NCBI RefSeq assembly: GCF_022809715.1
Contig: NZ_CP094459.1
Span: 2,976,001-3,040,000 of the forward strand
Length of the DNA stretch: 64,000 nt
Origin: Burkholderia pyrrocinia
GTDB taxonomy: Bacteria; Pseudomonadota; Gammaproteobacteria; Burkholderiales; Burkholderiaceae
Reading direction: 5' to 3'
The notes beneath the pieces are model-generated. The model searched no databases. It saw nothing but the letters and a program-made list of their open reading frames with translations, and was not told the DNA's origin. A program made the translations under genes and the position numbers. Shown piece by piece: positions 8,773 to 18,613 of this stretch; the stretch's first letter is position 1; every line of letters starts with the position of its first letter.

Positions 8773-9965
8773 GCCGCGCTCCCGATATCGACACCGTAGA
8801 CCGCATCGCGCACGTCGGTCACGATCCGCCCGTGCATGCCCTCGTACAGCGTATTGGTCAGTGCGACGACCGTCAGCCCGGCCGTTCGGTCGACGAACCA
8901 CGCATGCCCGTACGCGCCGCCCCAGCGCCACGTGCCGACCGACTCCGGCGACTGCGCGGCCACCGGATCGTGCAGCACCGAAAAGCCGAGCCCGAAGCCG
9001 AAACCGGGCGCATCCTGCAGTTCGTGCGCGCCCGGCTGGATGCGCGCCATCTCGTCGATCCATGCGCGCTCGAGCCAGCCGTCGCGGCCGGTGCGCAGCG
9101 CGTCGAGCAGCGACACGCAATCGCGCGCGGTGCCGACCATCCCCGCGCCGCCCGACGGCCACGCATCGCGATCGAACACGCGCGCCGGTTCGAAGCGGAT
9201 GCCGATCGTGCCGTCGTACACAGGCACGAGATCGGTGTCCGCCATCCGGCGCGGCGCGCCCGTCGTGCTCACGTATGGCGTCGCGACGCGCGCGGCGTCG
9301 TGCGCGACGAACGCGGTGTCGGTCATCCCGAGCGGCGTCGTGACGAGCGCGGCTACCGCCTCGGCGAGCGGCCGGCCGTCGACCGCCTCGATCAGCGCGC
9401 CGACCACGTCGGTCGCGAGCGAATAGTCCCACGACGTGCCGGGCGCGAACCGCAGCGGCACGCCCGCGATGCGCCGCACGTTCTCCGCGAGCGAAATGCC
9501 CGCGCGGTCCATCCCGTCGGACACGCCGGCACGCGCATACGGGCCGTCGCCGTCGGCTTCGAGGAAGCGGTAGCCGAGGCCGGCCGTATGCGACAGCAGA
9601 TGACGCAACGTGATCGCGGCGGGTGCGCCGTCGGGCAGCGCCGGGCGGAATTCGGGCAACCAGCGCGCGACGGGTTCGTCGAGCGCGATGCGCCCCGCCG
9701 CGACCAGCCGCATCGCGGCGGCCGTCACGACCGGCTTCGTGACCGATGCGAGCCGGAACAGCGCGTCTTCCCGCATCGGCGTACCGGCTTCGCGATCGGC
9801 GAGCCCGGCGGCGCGCGCATAGCGCAGCTCGCCGTCGCACGCGACCAGCACGACCGCGCCGACGATGCGCTCGTCGGCGAGCGCGCGATCGAGCGCGTCG
9901 TCGAGCCGGCGGCGCAGCGCGGCGTCCGGTTCGGCACGGGATGCGGTGACAGGCAGGGATGACAT
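8769..9965 (-). CDS. serine beta-lactamase-fold hydrolase (class C / EstB-like)
   Basis: A 398-residue penicillin-binding-protein-like serine hydrolase. The nucleophile motif SVTK lies near residue 72 in LFRLASVTKPVV, and the second motif is a Tyr in WDYSLATDV. The third motif region reads YGHAWF, not the KTG of true beta-lactamases, and a signal peptide is not evident. This suits a cytoplasmic esterase or peptidase-like member. The ATG at 9965 has a GAGAGG site; the longer frame to 10067 has no good site. It is co-transcribed with the MFS gene (ATGA overlap) and divergent from a LysR gene. The substrate is unknown. Confidence 0.8.
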   Translation of the reverse strand: MSSLPVTASRAEPDAALRRRLDDALDRALADERIVGAVVLVACDGELRYARAAGLADREAGTPMREDALFRLASVTKPVVTAAAMRLVAAGRIALDEPVARWLPEFRPALPDGAPAAITLRHLLSHTAGLGYRFLEADGDGPYARAGVSDGMDRAGISLAENVRRIAGVPLRFAPGTSWDYSLATDVVGALIEAVDGRPLAEAVAALVTTPLGMTDTAFVAHDAARVATPYVSTTGAPRRMADTDLVPVYDGTIGIRFEPARVFDRDAWPSGGAGMVGTARDCVSLLDALRTGRDGWLERAWIDEMARIQPGAHELQDAPGFGFGLGFSVLHDPVAAQSPESVGTWRWGGAYGHAWFVDRTAGLTVVALTNTLYEGMHGRIVTDVRDAVYGVDIGSAA

Positions 9966-9983
9966 GGCGTGACCTCTCAACAG

Positions 9984-10052
9984 TGAACGAACGTTCATCG
10001 TAGGGAGCCGACGCAAGAAGAAAAACCGGGTTAGAGTTCCGGACAATCCGGA
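9984..10052. promoter_or_regulatory. inverted repeats between hydrolase and LysR genes
   Basis: Two symmetrical elements occupy the 114-base divergent gap: TGAAC-N4-GTTCA at 9984-9997, and two TCCGGA palindromes separated by CAA at 10038-10052. These are plausible binding sites for the adjacent LysR protein, by position only. Confidence 0.4.
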
Positions 10053-10079
10053 CGCTGGTGTCCGCAATCAGGAACTTGC

Positions 10080-10964
10080 ATGGAAAATCTCGGCGGTTTC
10101 GTCGTGTTCGTTCAGGTCGCGGAAACGCGCAGTTTCGTCGCGGCCGGCCGCGCGCTCGGCCTGTCGGCGTCGGCGATCGGCAAGCGCATCGCGCGGCTCG
10201 AGGCGCGCCTGAACGTACGGCTGTTTCACCGCAGCACGCGCAGCATCACGCTGACGGCCGAAGGCACGCGGTTTCTCGAACGGTGCCGGCGCGTGATCGC
10301 CGAGATCGAAGCTGCCGAGCAGGAACTGACGCACAGTGCCGAAGCGCCGCGCGGACGCCTGCGCGTGAGCCTGCCGACGATCGGCACGCTGCTGCTGCCG
10401 GTGCTCGCCGACTTCATGGCCGAGTACCCGGAGATCGAACTCGATATCGATTTCAGCGACCGGCTCGTCGACGTCGTCGAGGAAGGGTTCGACGCGGTGC
10501 TGCGCACCGGCCAGCCGTCGGATTCACGGCTGTCGTCGCGGCTGCTCCGCCATTTCCGCCAGCACCTCGTCGCGTCGCCCGACTACCTCGCCCGGCACGG
10601 CACGCCGCGCACACCGGCCGATCTCGCGCTGCACCGCTGCCTGCACTACCGCTTTCCGAGCAGCGGCAAGCTCGAAACCTGGCCGCTGCGCGTGCCGCGC
10701 TCGGGCACGCCGCCCGACGTGCCCGTCTCGATGGTCAGCAACAGCGCGGAAGCGCGCCTGTGCTTCACGCTGCGCGGGCTCGGCATCGCGTGCCTGCCCG
10801 AGTTCTTCGTGCGCGGCGCGCTCGACGACGGCACGCTGTGCGCGGTGCTCGACGAACACGTCTCCAGTTGCACGCCGATCTACGTGCTGTGGCCGTCGGG
10901 CCGCCATCCGACGCCGAAGCTGCGCGCGTTCGTCGACTTCATGGCCGCAAACCTGCGCTTCTGA
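10080..10964 (+). CDS. LysR-family transcriptional regulator
   Basis: A 294-residue LysR regulator of the DsdC/AaeR-like broad group. The helix-turn-helix contains SFVAAGRALGLSASAIGKRI, followed by ARLEARL, and a substrate-binding domain follows from about residue 90. The AGGA site lies 6 bases before the ATG. It is divergent from the hydrolase-MFS operon, which it most likely regulates. It converges with the ABC ATPase gene, leaving only 13 bases between the stops. Confidence 0.88.
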   Translation: MENLGGFVVFVQVAETRSFVAAGRALGLSASAIGKRIARLEARLNVRLFHRSTRSITLTAEGTRFLERCRRVIAEIEAAEQELTHSAEAPRGRLRVSLPTIGTLLLPVLADFMAEYPEIELDIDFSDRLVDVVEEGFDAVLRTGQPSDSRLSSRLLRHFRQHLVASPDYLARHGTPRTPADLALHRCLHYRFPSSGKLETWPLRVPRSGTPPDVPVSMVSNSAEARLCFTLRGLGIACLPEFFVRGALDDGTLCAVLDEHVSSCTPIYVLWPSGRHPTPKLRAFVDFMAANLRF

Positions 10965-10977
10965 CCGATCCCGGCCG

Positions 10978-12087
<1,110 letters not shown>

Positions 12088-12145
12088 GATCTGTCTCCGT
12101 TCGTTCGTGATGCGCCGCATTCACGCATGCGGCGCGTAATCGTTG

Positions 12146-12844
12146 CTAGTTCGGCAGCACCGCGCCCGTCGCCTGCCAGCGCGCGACGTAGCCGGGCAGC
12201 TCGTGCATGTCGTCGAATACGTGACGCGCGCCGATCCCGCGCAGCGCGTCGATCTGCGCGGCCGACGCATGCCCGCCGCCGACGAAGCCGAGCACGGTCA
12301 TGCCGGCCGCGGCCGCCGCGGTGATGCCGGTCGCGCTGTCCTCGACGACGAGGCACTGCGCGGGCGCGACGCCGAGCGTGCGCGCGGCTGCGAGATACAC
12401 GTCCGGCGCCGGCTTCGGCCGCGCGACGGAATCCGCGCAGAACAGCCGTTCGCCGAAGAAGCGCGCGAGGCCCGTGCGCGCGAGCGCCGCTTCGACGTAT
12501 GCACGGTAGCTGTTGCTCGCGCAGGCCGTCGTCAACTGAATCGCGCCGAGCGCCGCGTCGATGCCGTCGACCATCGGCGCATTGACGGCCGCCGCCTCGA
12601 CCGCACGGCGGATCGCGTCGACGTCGCCGGCCGACAGCGTGCGTCCGACGGCGTCGCCCGCACCCGCCAGCACGCGCTCGATGCGCAGACCGAGCAGCGG
12701 CATCACGGCCGGACGCGCATCGACGCCCGGCCAGCGCATGTCGAGCTCGCGCACGATCACGTCGGCGGCGACGGCCTCGCTGTCGATCAGCACGCCGTCG
12801 CAATCGCAGATCAGCACGTTCGCACCTTGGCCGGCCGCGCTCAC
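12146..12844 (-). CDS. HAD-superfamily sugar phosphatase / phosphoglucomutase-like hydrolase
   Basis: A 232-residue HAD hydrolase. Motif I is DCDGVLIDSE (nucleophile and acid/base aspartates), motif II is the Thr of TTACASN, the Lys of RPKPAPD is motif III, and EDSATGI is motif IV. It starts with GTG at 12844, overlapping the permease stop, which indicates translational coupling. In a sugar-alcohol import operon a phosphosugar phosphatase (detoxification or stereospecific dephosphorylation) is likely. The exact substrate is not visible. Confidence 0.8.
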   Translation of the reverse strand: MSAAGQGANVLICDCDGVLIDSEAVAADVIVRELDMRWPGVDARPAVMPLLGLRIERVLAGAGDAVGRTLSAGDVDAIRRAVEAAAVNAPMVDGIDAALGAIQLTTACASNSYRAYVEAALARTGLARFFGERLFCADSVARPKPAPDVYLAAARTLGVAPAQCLVVEDSATGITAAAAAGMTVLGFVGGGHASAAQIDALRGIGARHVFDDMHELPGYVARWQATGAVLPN

Positions 12845-13692
12845 TTGACCGCTCCGAACGTGAGCCCGCGCACGAGCTGCTTCTGCGACAGCCAGCCGAC
12901 GATCAGGATCGGCGCGACCGCGAGCAGCGACGCCGCGGACAGCTTCGCCCAGAACAGCCCCTCGGGGCTCGAGTACGACGCGATGAACACGGTCAGCGGC
13001 GCCGCGTTCGAGCTCGACAGGTTGATGCTCCAGAACGCCTCGTTCCACGACAGGATCACGAGCAGCAGCGCGGTCGAAGCAAGCCCCGGCAGCGCCATCG
13101 GCATCAGCAGGTAGACGATCTCCTGCCACGTCGACGCGCCGTCGATGCGCCCGGCTTCCAGGATGTCCTTCGGGATCTCGTTGAAGTAGGTAAAGGTCAT
13201 CCACACCGCGATCGGCAGGTTGATCAGCGTGTAGACGATCACGAGGCCCGACACCGTGTCGAGCAGCCCAGCGTTCTTCCACAGCAGGTAGATCGGCACG
13301 AGCACGCCGACCGACGGCATCATCTTCGTCGACAGCATCCACAGCAGCACCTTCTGCGTGCGGCGGTTCGGGAAGAACGCCATCGCATACGCGGCCGGCA
13401 CCGCGAACAGCAGCGAGATCACCGTGACGCCCGCCGAGATCAGCACCGAATTCCACGCGAACGAGAAGTAGTTGCTGCGCGCGAACACCTCGCGGAAGCT
13501 GTCGAGCGTCGGCATGAAGAACAGCGCCGATGCGTATGCCTGCTGCTCGGTCTTGAACGCGGTGATCGCCATCCAGAAGATCGGGAAGAACAGCAGCAGC
13601 GCGATCAGCCACGCGAGCGCGCCGGGCAGCGCGCGCCGCACGAGGTCGAACACGGCCGGCACGCGCCGGCCTTCGAAGGTCAGGTCGCTCAT
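12841..13692 (-). CDS. sugar ABC transporter permease (MalG type)
   Basis: A 283-residue inner-membrane permease with six predicted helices. The cytoplasmic EAA loop that docks the ATPase reads EAGRIDGASTWQEIVYLLMP. Its ATG at 13692 overlaps the preceding permease stop (ATGA) and its own stop overlaps the GTG of the HAD gene, so three genes are translationally coupled. It pairs with the MalF-type permease to form the importer channel. Confidence 0.9.
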   Translation of the reverse strand: MSDLTFEGRRVPAVFDLVRRALPGALAWLIALLLFFPIFWMAITAFKTEQQAYASALFFMPTLDSFREVFARSNYFSFAWNSVLISAGVTVISLLFAVPAAYAMAFFPNRRTQKVLLWMLSTKMMPSVGVLVPIYLLWKNAGLLDTVSGLVIVYTLINLPIAVWMTFTYFNEIPKDILEAGRIDGASTWQEIVYLLMPMALPGLASTALLLVILSWNEAFWSINLSSSNAAPLTVFIASYSSPEGLFWAKLSAASLLAVAPILIVGWLSQKQLVRGLTFGAVK

Positions 13693-14636
13693 TTTTCGTA
13701 TTCCCCCTTCAGGTTGCGCGCGAGCATCCGCACGAGGAAGAACGACACGACGTTCGCGACCACGACGGCGATGATGCCGCCCGCGGACGCGAGGCCGACG
13801 TCGAACTGCTGCAGGCCGAGCGCGTAGATCAGGTACGACAGGTTGGTCGTCGCGTCGCCGGGGCCGCCGCCGGTCGTCGTGTAGATCTCCGCGAAGATCG
13901 ACAGCAGGAAGATCGTCTCCATCATCACGACCACGGCGATCGCGCGCTTCAGGTGCGGCAGCGTGATGTAGAAGAACATCGCGATCGGGCCCGCGCCGTC
14001 GATGCGCGCGGCTTCCTTCTGTTCCTGGTCGAGCGACTGGATCGCGGTGAACAGGATCAGGAACGCGAACGGCAGCCACTGCCATGCGACGATGATGATC
14101 ACCGCGGTGAGCGGGTAATCGGCGAACCAGTCGATCGGCGTCATCCCGAACGCGCGCATCGCGTTCGCGACGAGCCCGTACACCGGGTGCAGGATCATGT
14201 TCTTCCAGATCAGCGCGGATACCGTCGGCATCACGAAGAACGGCGCGATCGCGAGCAGGCGTGCCACGCCCTGCCCGTAGAACTTGCGGTCGAACAGCAC
14301 GGCCATCAGCACGCCGCCGATCACCGTGATCGCGAGCACCGCGCCGATCAGCACGAGCGTGTGCCAGATCGCGGGCAGGAACGACGGATCGGTCGCGAGG
14401 AAGCGGTAGTTGTCGAGCCCCGCGAAACCCTTCACGTCCGGGTTCAGCAGGTTGTAGCGCGAGAACGAATACCAGATCGTCATCGCGAGCGGAATCGACA
14501 TCCACAGCAGCAGCACCGCGACGGACGGCGAGACGAGCCAGCTCGCGCCGCCGCGCGCGCGGCGCGGCGCGCCCGGCGGCAACGACGCGTCGCCGACCGA
14601 CGGCGCGTGGCTCAGGGGAAGACGCAGGTGACGCAT
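13689..14636 (-). CDS. sugar ABC transporter permease (MalF type)
   Basis: A 315-residue inner-membrane permease. After a proline/arginine-rich N-terminus of about 35 residues come six membrane helices and an EAA loop around EAARIDGAGPIAMFFYITLP. The ATG at 14636 is preceded by a GGAGG site; the frame upstream to 14735 is arginine-rich and not conserved-looking. It is the partner of the MalG-type permease and lies 114 bases after the binding-protein gene. Confidence 0.88.
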   Translation of the reverse strand: MRHLRLPLSHAPSVGDASLPPGAPRRARGGASWLVSPSVAVLLLWMSIPLAMTIWYSFSRYNLLNPDVKGFAGLDNYRFLATDPSFLPAIWHTLVLIGAVLAITVIGGVLMAVLFDRKFYGQGVARLLAIAPFFVMPTVSALIWKNMILHPVYGLVANAMRAFGMTPIDWFADYPLTAVIIIVAWQWLPFAFLILFTAIQSLDQEQKEAARIDGAGPIAMFFYITLPHLKRAIAVVVMMETIFLLSIFAEIYTTTGGGPGDATTNLSYLIYALGLQQFDVGLASAGGIIAVVVANVVSFFLVRMLARNLKGEYEK

Positions 14637-14750
14637 GATCGGGGTCCCTCCGGTTGATGCGCGGGCGCGAACGGCCTGCCCGCCTTTCGGCTTCGCCGGC
14701 CCGCACCGCGCGCGACGGCGCACGGCGCGGGCCACGCGACTGCTTGCGCG

Positions 14751-16076
14751 TTACTTCTTGTAGCCGGCCTGCCGTACCGCGCGGTCGGCGGCGGCCTGCC
14801 CGGCGGCGAGCGCCTGGTCGACCGTCATCTGCCCTGCAACCGCGCCCGCGATCGACTGGCCGACCACCGTGCCGAACGACTGGAATTCAGGAATCCCGAC
14901 GTACTGCACGCCCGTGTACGGCACCTTCTTCAGCGACGGATCGTTCGGGTCGGCGGTCTCGATCGCCTTCAGCACGAAGTCCGAGAACGGCGCGGCGGCC
15001 TTGTACTCGGGGCGCTGATAGGTCGACGCGCGCGTGCCCGGCGGCACCGACGCCCAGCCCTCGTCCTTGCCGACCATCTCGATGTACTGCTTCGACGTCG
15101 CCCACGCGATGAACTTGCGCGCGGCGTCCTGCTGCTTCGACGTCTTCGGCACGGCCAGCGCCCACGCCCACAGCCAGTGCGAGCCCTTCGGCGTGGCGGC
15201 GACCGGCGCGGCCGCGAAGCCGATCTTGTCGGCGACCTGCGACTGCTGCTTGTTATAGAGCATCCCGGCCGCGACCGTCGCGTCGATCCACATCGCGCAC
15301 TTGCCCGATGCGGTCAGCGTCAGGTTCTCGTTGAAGCCGTTCGAGCTCGCTCCCGGCGGGCCGTCCTTCTTCAGCAGGTTCACGTAGAACGTGATCGCCT
15401 TCTTCCATTCGGGCGACGTGAGCTGCGCGTTCCAGTTCTCGTCGAACCAGCGCCCGCCGAACGTGTTCACGACCGTCGACACGAACGCCATGTTCTCGCC
15501 CCAGCCGGCCTTGCCGCGCAGGCAGATCCCGTAGGTGCCCTTCGACTTGTCGGTGAGCTTGTCCGCGAATTCGGCGATCTGGTCGTAGGTCGGCTGGTCG
15601 GGCATCTTCAGCCCCTTCGCCGCGAACAGGTCCTTGCGGTAGAACGTCATCGAGCTTTCGACGTAGAACGGCAGCGCATACAGCTGGCCGTTGTACGACA
15701 GGCTGTCGCGCGCGGTCTTCACGATGTCGTTCAGGTCGTAGTCGGCGGGCAGGCCCGTGATCGGCGCGAGCCAGCCGCGCTTGCCCCACTGCGGCGTCTC
15801 GTAGGTGCCGATCGCCATCACGTCGAACTGGCCGCTGCCGGTCGTGATGTCGGTCGTCGCGCGCTGGCGCAGCACGTTTTCCTCGAGGATCACCCAGTTC
15901 AGCTTGATGTCGGGGTTCGCCTTCTCGAACGCCGGCGACAGCTTCTTCAGCTCGATCATGTCGGGGTTGTTCAGCGTCGCGATCGTCAGCGTGCCGGCGG
16001 ACGCGGCGCAGGCGGCCGTCGCGAGCGCGGCTCCGGCGAAGCAGCGTGCGGCGGCGTCGAGCATCTTTCGTTGCAT
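14751..16076 (-). CDS. extracellular solute-binding protein for sugar alcohols
   Basis: A 441-residue periplasmic binding protein of family 1. A signal peptide (MQRKMLDAAARCFAGAALATAACAASAG region, cleavage near residue 27) precedes the mature start TLTIATLNN. Internal segments such as YALPFYVESSMTFYRKDLF are typical of sorbitol/mannitol-binding members (SmoE/MtlE type). It delivers substrate to the two permeases. The ligand assignment rests on family resemblance and the dehydrogenase and kinase in the operon. Confidence 0.85.
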   Translation of the reverse strand: MQRKMLDAAARCFAGAALATAACAASAGTLTIATLNNPDMIELKKLSPAFEKANPDIKLNWVILEENVLRQRATTDITTGSGQFDVMAIGTYETPQWGKRGWLAPITGLPADYDLNDIVKTARDSLSYNGQLYALPFYVESSMTFYRKDLFAAKGLKMPDQPTYDQIAEFADKLTDKSKGTYGICLRGKAGWGENMAFVSTVVNTFGGRWFDENWNAQLTSPEWKKAITFYVNLLKKDGPPGASSNGFNENLTLTASGKCAMWIDATVAAGMLYNKQQSQVADKIGFAAAPVAATPKGSHWLWAWALAVPKTSKQQDAARKFIAWATSKQYIEMVGKDEGWASVPPGTRASTYQRPEYKAAAPFSDFVLKAIETADPNDPSLKKVPYTGVQYVGIPEFQSFGTVVGQSIAGAVAGQMTVDQALAAGQAAADRAVRQAGYKK

Positions 16077-16137
16077 GGCATGTCTCCTGTGTTTGTTCGA
16101 AGTGTCGTCGGTCTTGCGTCGTTTCCTTCGCGGCCCG

Positions 16138-17499
16138 TCACGCCGGCCGCTGCATTCCGCACGCGCGCGCATAGTGCGCGATCACGTCGCGTATCCGGTG
16201 GCGCACCCACGCGCGCGGCTCCTTCGCGAGCCCGCCCGCGCGGCACGCCGCGTAGACATCCGGCAGCCACTGCGCGACGAGCGTCTCGGGCACCGGCTGC
16301 CGCGCGAGGTTGCCGAACAGCTGCTCGACCGCAGCCGCGACGGCCGGCTGCAGCCAGTAGTAGCGAATCCGGTCGCTGTAGCTGAACTGGCGCGCGAGCC
16401 GCTGCTCGGTTTCGTCGCCGCGGTAGTACGGCGCCCAGTGCTCGGGCTGCGCGCGCATCGCGGCATCGACCACGTCGCGCAGCCGCGAGCGCTGCGCGAC
16501 GTCGTCGATCAGCGCATCCTCGATGAACGTCAATGCGAACAGCGCCTCGCGCAGCGCGAACGTCAGCGCGGGGCCGACCTTCAGCACCGCGAAGTGGTCG
16601 CGCACGAGCGCGGCGAGCGCGCCCTCGGTCTGGTAATCGGTCGAATGCGCCTCGAACACGAGGCGCGGTGTATGCAGGATACTCGCGCCGAGTGACGCTG
16701 CCTTGGCGCTGTCGTAGTCGAGCACGTGGCGATCGTCGAAGTCGACGCCCGGCTGCGCGACGATCGCGACGACGCGCGTCCACGCGTCGTCGAGCCCGGC
16801 CGCCGCGAACGCGCGGCGGTGCGCGTCGAGCGTCGCCGCGATGCTGTCGCTGCGCGTAACCGCGATCCGAGCGATCGCCGCGCCGTTCGCATCGCCCGGA
16901 TTGCCGCTGACTTCGCCGCCCGGCGTCGGCACCTCGGTGCCGATCACGTAGACGGGCGCGACACCGGCGCGCGACGCCGCGTCTTCCGCCACGCGGCACA
17001 GCTCGGCCGCGCGGGCGGCGATCGTGCGGTCGTCGAGCCGCGCCGGATCGTCCGCGCACGCCATGCTCGCGTCGAGGTGGATCTTTTCGAAACCGGCTTC
17101 GACATACGCGGCGACCATCGCACTGGCCTCGCGCATCGCGTCGGCCGCGCGGCGGTGCCGCCACGGGTTCGGACCGAGATGGTCGCCGCCGAGCACGAGC
17201 GCCGACGGAGCGAGCCCGCAGCGCGCGGCGATCGCATCGACGTCGCGGCGGAAATCGGCGGGCGTCATGCCCGTATAGCCGCCGAGATGGTTCACCTGGT
17301 TGCAGGTCGCCTCGATCAACAGCGGCGAGCCGTCCGCGCGCGCGGCTTCGCACGCGGCCTCCAGCACCAGCCGGTGCGCGCTGCAGATCGAATAGATGCC
17401 GCGCTGCGCGTCCGCACGGTTCGCGTCGAAGATCATCCGCAGCACGGCATCCGCGTGCGCGGTGCGCGGGCGTTCGGCGATGGTCGTCAGGCCGGACAT
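16138..17499 (-). CDS. GatZ/KbaZ-family protein, probable D-tagatose 6-phosphate 4-epimerase
   Basis: A 453-residue protein of the GatZ/KbaZ family, long described as the non-catalytic subunit of class II tagatose-bisphosphate aldolase. Visible family blocks are SICSAHRLVLEAA, LIEATCNQVNHLGGYTGM, LGGDHLGPNPW and GFEKIHLDASMAC. No GatY/KbaY catalytic partner is encoded in this operon. Stand-alone homologues in sugar-alcohol operons with an SDR and a PfkB kinase have been characterised in Agrobacterium as D-tagatose 6-phosphate 4-epimerases, giving fructose 6-phosphate. I infer that role here. The start at 17499 overlaps the kinase stop by 13 bases. Confidence 0.78.
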   Translation of the reverse strand: MSGLTTIAERPRTAHADAVLRMIFDANRADAQRGIYSICSAHRLVLEAACEAARADGSPLLIEATCNQVNHLGGYTGMTPADFRRDVDAIAARCGLAPSALVLGGDHLGPNPWRHRRAADAMREASAMVAAYVEAGFEKIHLDASMACADDPARLDDRTIAARAAELCRVAEDAASRAGVAPVYVIGTEVPTPGGEVSGNPGDANGAAIARIAVTRSDSIAATLDAHRRAFAAAGLDDAWTRVVAIVAQPGVDFDDRHVLDYDSAKAASLGASILHTPRLVFEAHSTDYQTEGALAALVRDHFAVLKVGPALTFALREALFALTFIEDALIDDVAQRSRLRDVVDAAMRAQPEHWAPYYRGDETEQRLARQFSYSDRIRYYWLQPAVAAAVEQLFGNLARQPVPETLVAQWLPDVYAACRAGGLAKEPRAWVRHRIRDVIAHYARACGMQRPA

Positions 17500-18443
17500 G
17501 CCACACCTCGTTCGGTCAGGAAACGGTCGATCTCGGCCGCGCTGCTGTTGCCTTCCATCGGGCCGCGCCGCGTGACCGCGATCGCGCCTGCCGCGTTCGC
17601 GCGGCGCAGCGCGACCTCGATCGGCACGCCCGCGACGAGGCTCGCGACCAGCGTGCCGCCGAAGCAGTCGCCGGCGCCGGTCGGGTCGATTTCATCGACC
17701 GGAAACGCCGGCGCTTCGGCACGGCTCGCGCGGTCGAACGCGACGCTGCCAGCGGCGCCGCGCTTCAGCACGACGCGCTCGAGCAGCGGATGCGTCGCGA
17801 GCAGTCCCGCGATCGCGCGCTCGGCCGGCTGCGGCCCGCAGAAGAACGGCAGGTCGGCCTCGCTCGGCAGGAACAGGTGGCAGGCGGCGAGCATCTCGTC
17901 GAGCGCCGCGCGCATCGGGCGGAAGCTCAGCATCTCGGGGCGCACGTTCGGATCGAACGACACCTTCGCGCCGGCGCGCGCGGCCTCGATCACGCCGCGC
18001 TGGACCGCCGCGATCGCCGATTCGCTCGTCAGCGACGAGCCCATCACGTGGAAGTAGCGGCAGCCGTCGAACATCGCCGTATCGACGTCGGATGCATCGA
18101 CACACGCGGCCGCGCTGGTGGAAAGACTGAAGACGAAGCTGCGCGAACCGTCGTCGCGATACGCGACGAACGCGGTGCCGGTCGGGCGCGCGACGCGGCG
18201 GATGCGCGCGACATCGACGCCGTCGCGTTCGAGCCGCGCGACGATCGCGTCGCCGAACGCGTCGCGACCGACACAGCCCGCATACGCGACGCGCGCGCCG
18301 AGCCGTGCTGCCTGATCGGCAAAGATCGCGGGCGCGCCGCTCGGGAACGGTCCGGCGAACAGGCCCGGCGTATCGAAGCCCTGGCCGCGCTCGGCGGCAA
18401 CGAATTCGGCGAGCAGCTCGCCGGCGACGACGATCTCGGCCAT
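17487..18443 (-). CDS. PfkB-family sugar kinase (ketohexose kinase)
   Basis: A 318-residue ribokinase/PfkB kinase. The C-terminal signature DPTGAGDCFGGTLVAS carries the catalytic Asp and anion hole, and the N-terminal AEIVVAGELLAEF fits the fold. A GGGAGG site precedes the ATG at 18443; the frame extending to 18521 enters the mobile element and is rejected. It is the first gene after the TnpB insertion in the operon. Given the SDR and GatZ-family neighbours, tagatose or fructose phosphorylation is the likely activity. A 2-keto-3-deoxygluconate kinase-like specificity is less likely. Confidence 0.85.
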   Translation of the reverse strand: MAEIVVAGELLAEFVAAERGQGFDTPGLFAGPFPSGAPAIFADQAARLGARVAYAGCVGRDAFGDAIVARLERDGVDVARIRRVARPTGTAFVAYRDDGSRSFVFSLSTSAAACVDASDVDTAMFDGCRYFHVMGSSLTSESAIAAVQRGVIEAARAGAKVSFDPNVRPEMLSFRPMRAALDEMLAACHLFLPSEADLPFFCGPQPAERAIAGLLATHPLLERVVLKRGAAGSVAFDRASRAEAPAFPVDEIDPTGAGDCFGGTLVASLVAGVPIEVALRRANAAGAIAVTRRGPMEGNSSAAEIDRFLTERGVACPA

Positions 18444-18613
18444 CAGGCGTGCCCTCCCGAGACCGGCGTGCAAAGGGCCGCAGCCTGTGGCAGCGGCCAT
18501 CCAAGCGAGCATGAATGCCACTTCATCCGTTGCTCCGACAAACCATTATCGGCGGCGAGAAGGAACGGTATGCGCTTGACAGGCCGCTTCGTCCAGGGGG
18601 TAGGATCATTGGC

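Noticed and set aside
18515..18613. Upstream in-frame start for TnpB, and extension of the PfkB kinase to 18521
   Set aside because: Both would translate mobile-element end sequence. The conserved N-termini and ribosome binding sites are at 18614 and 18443.
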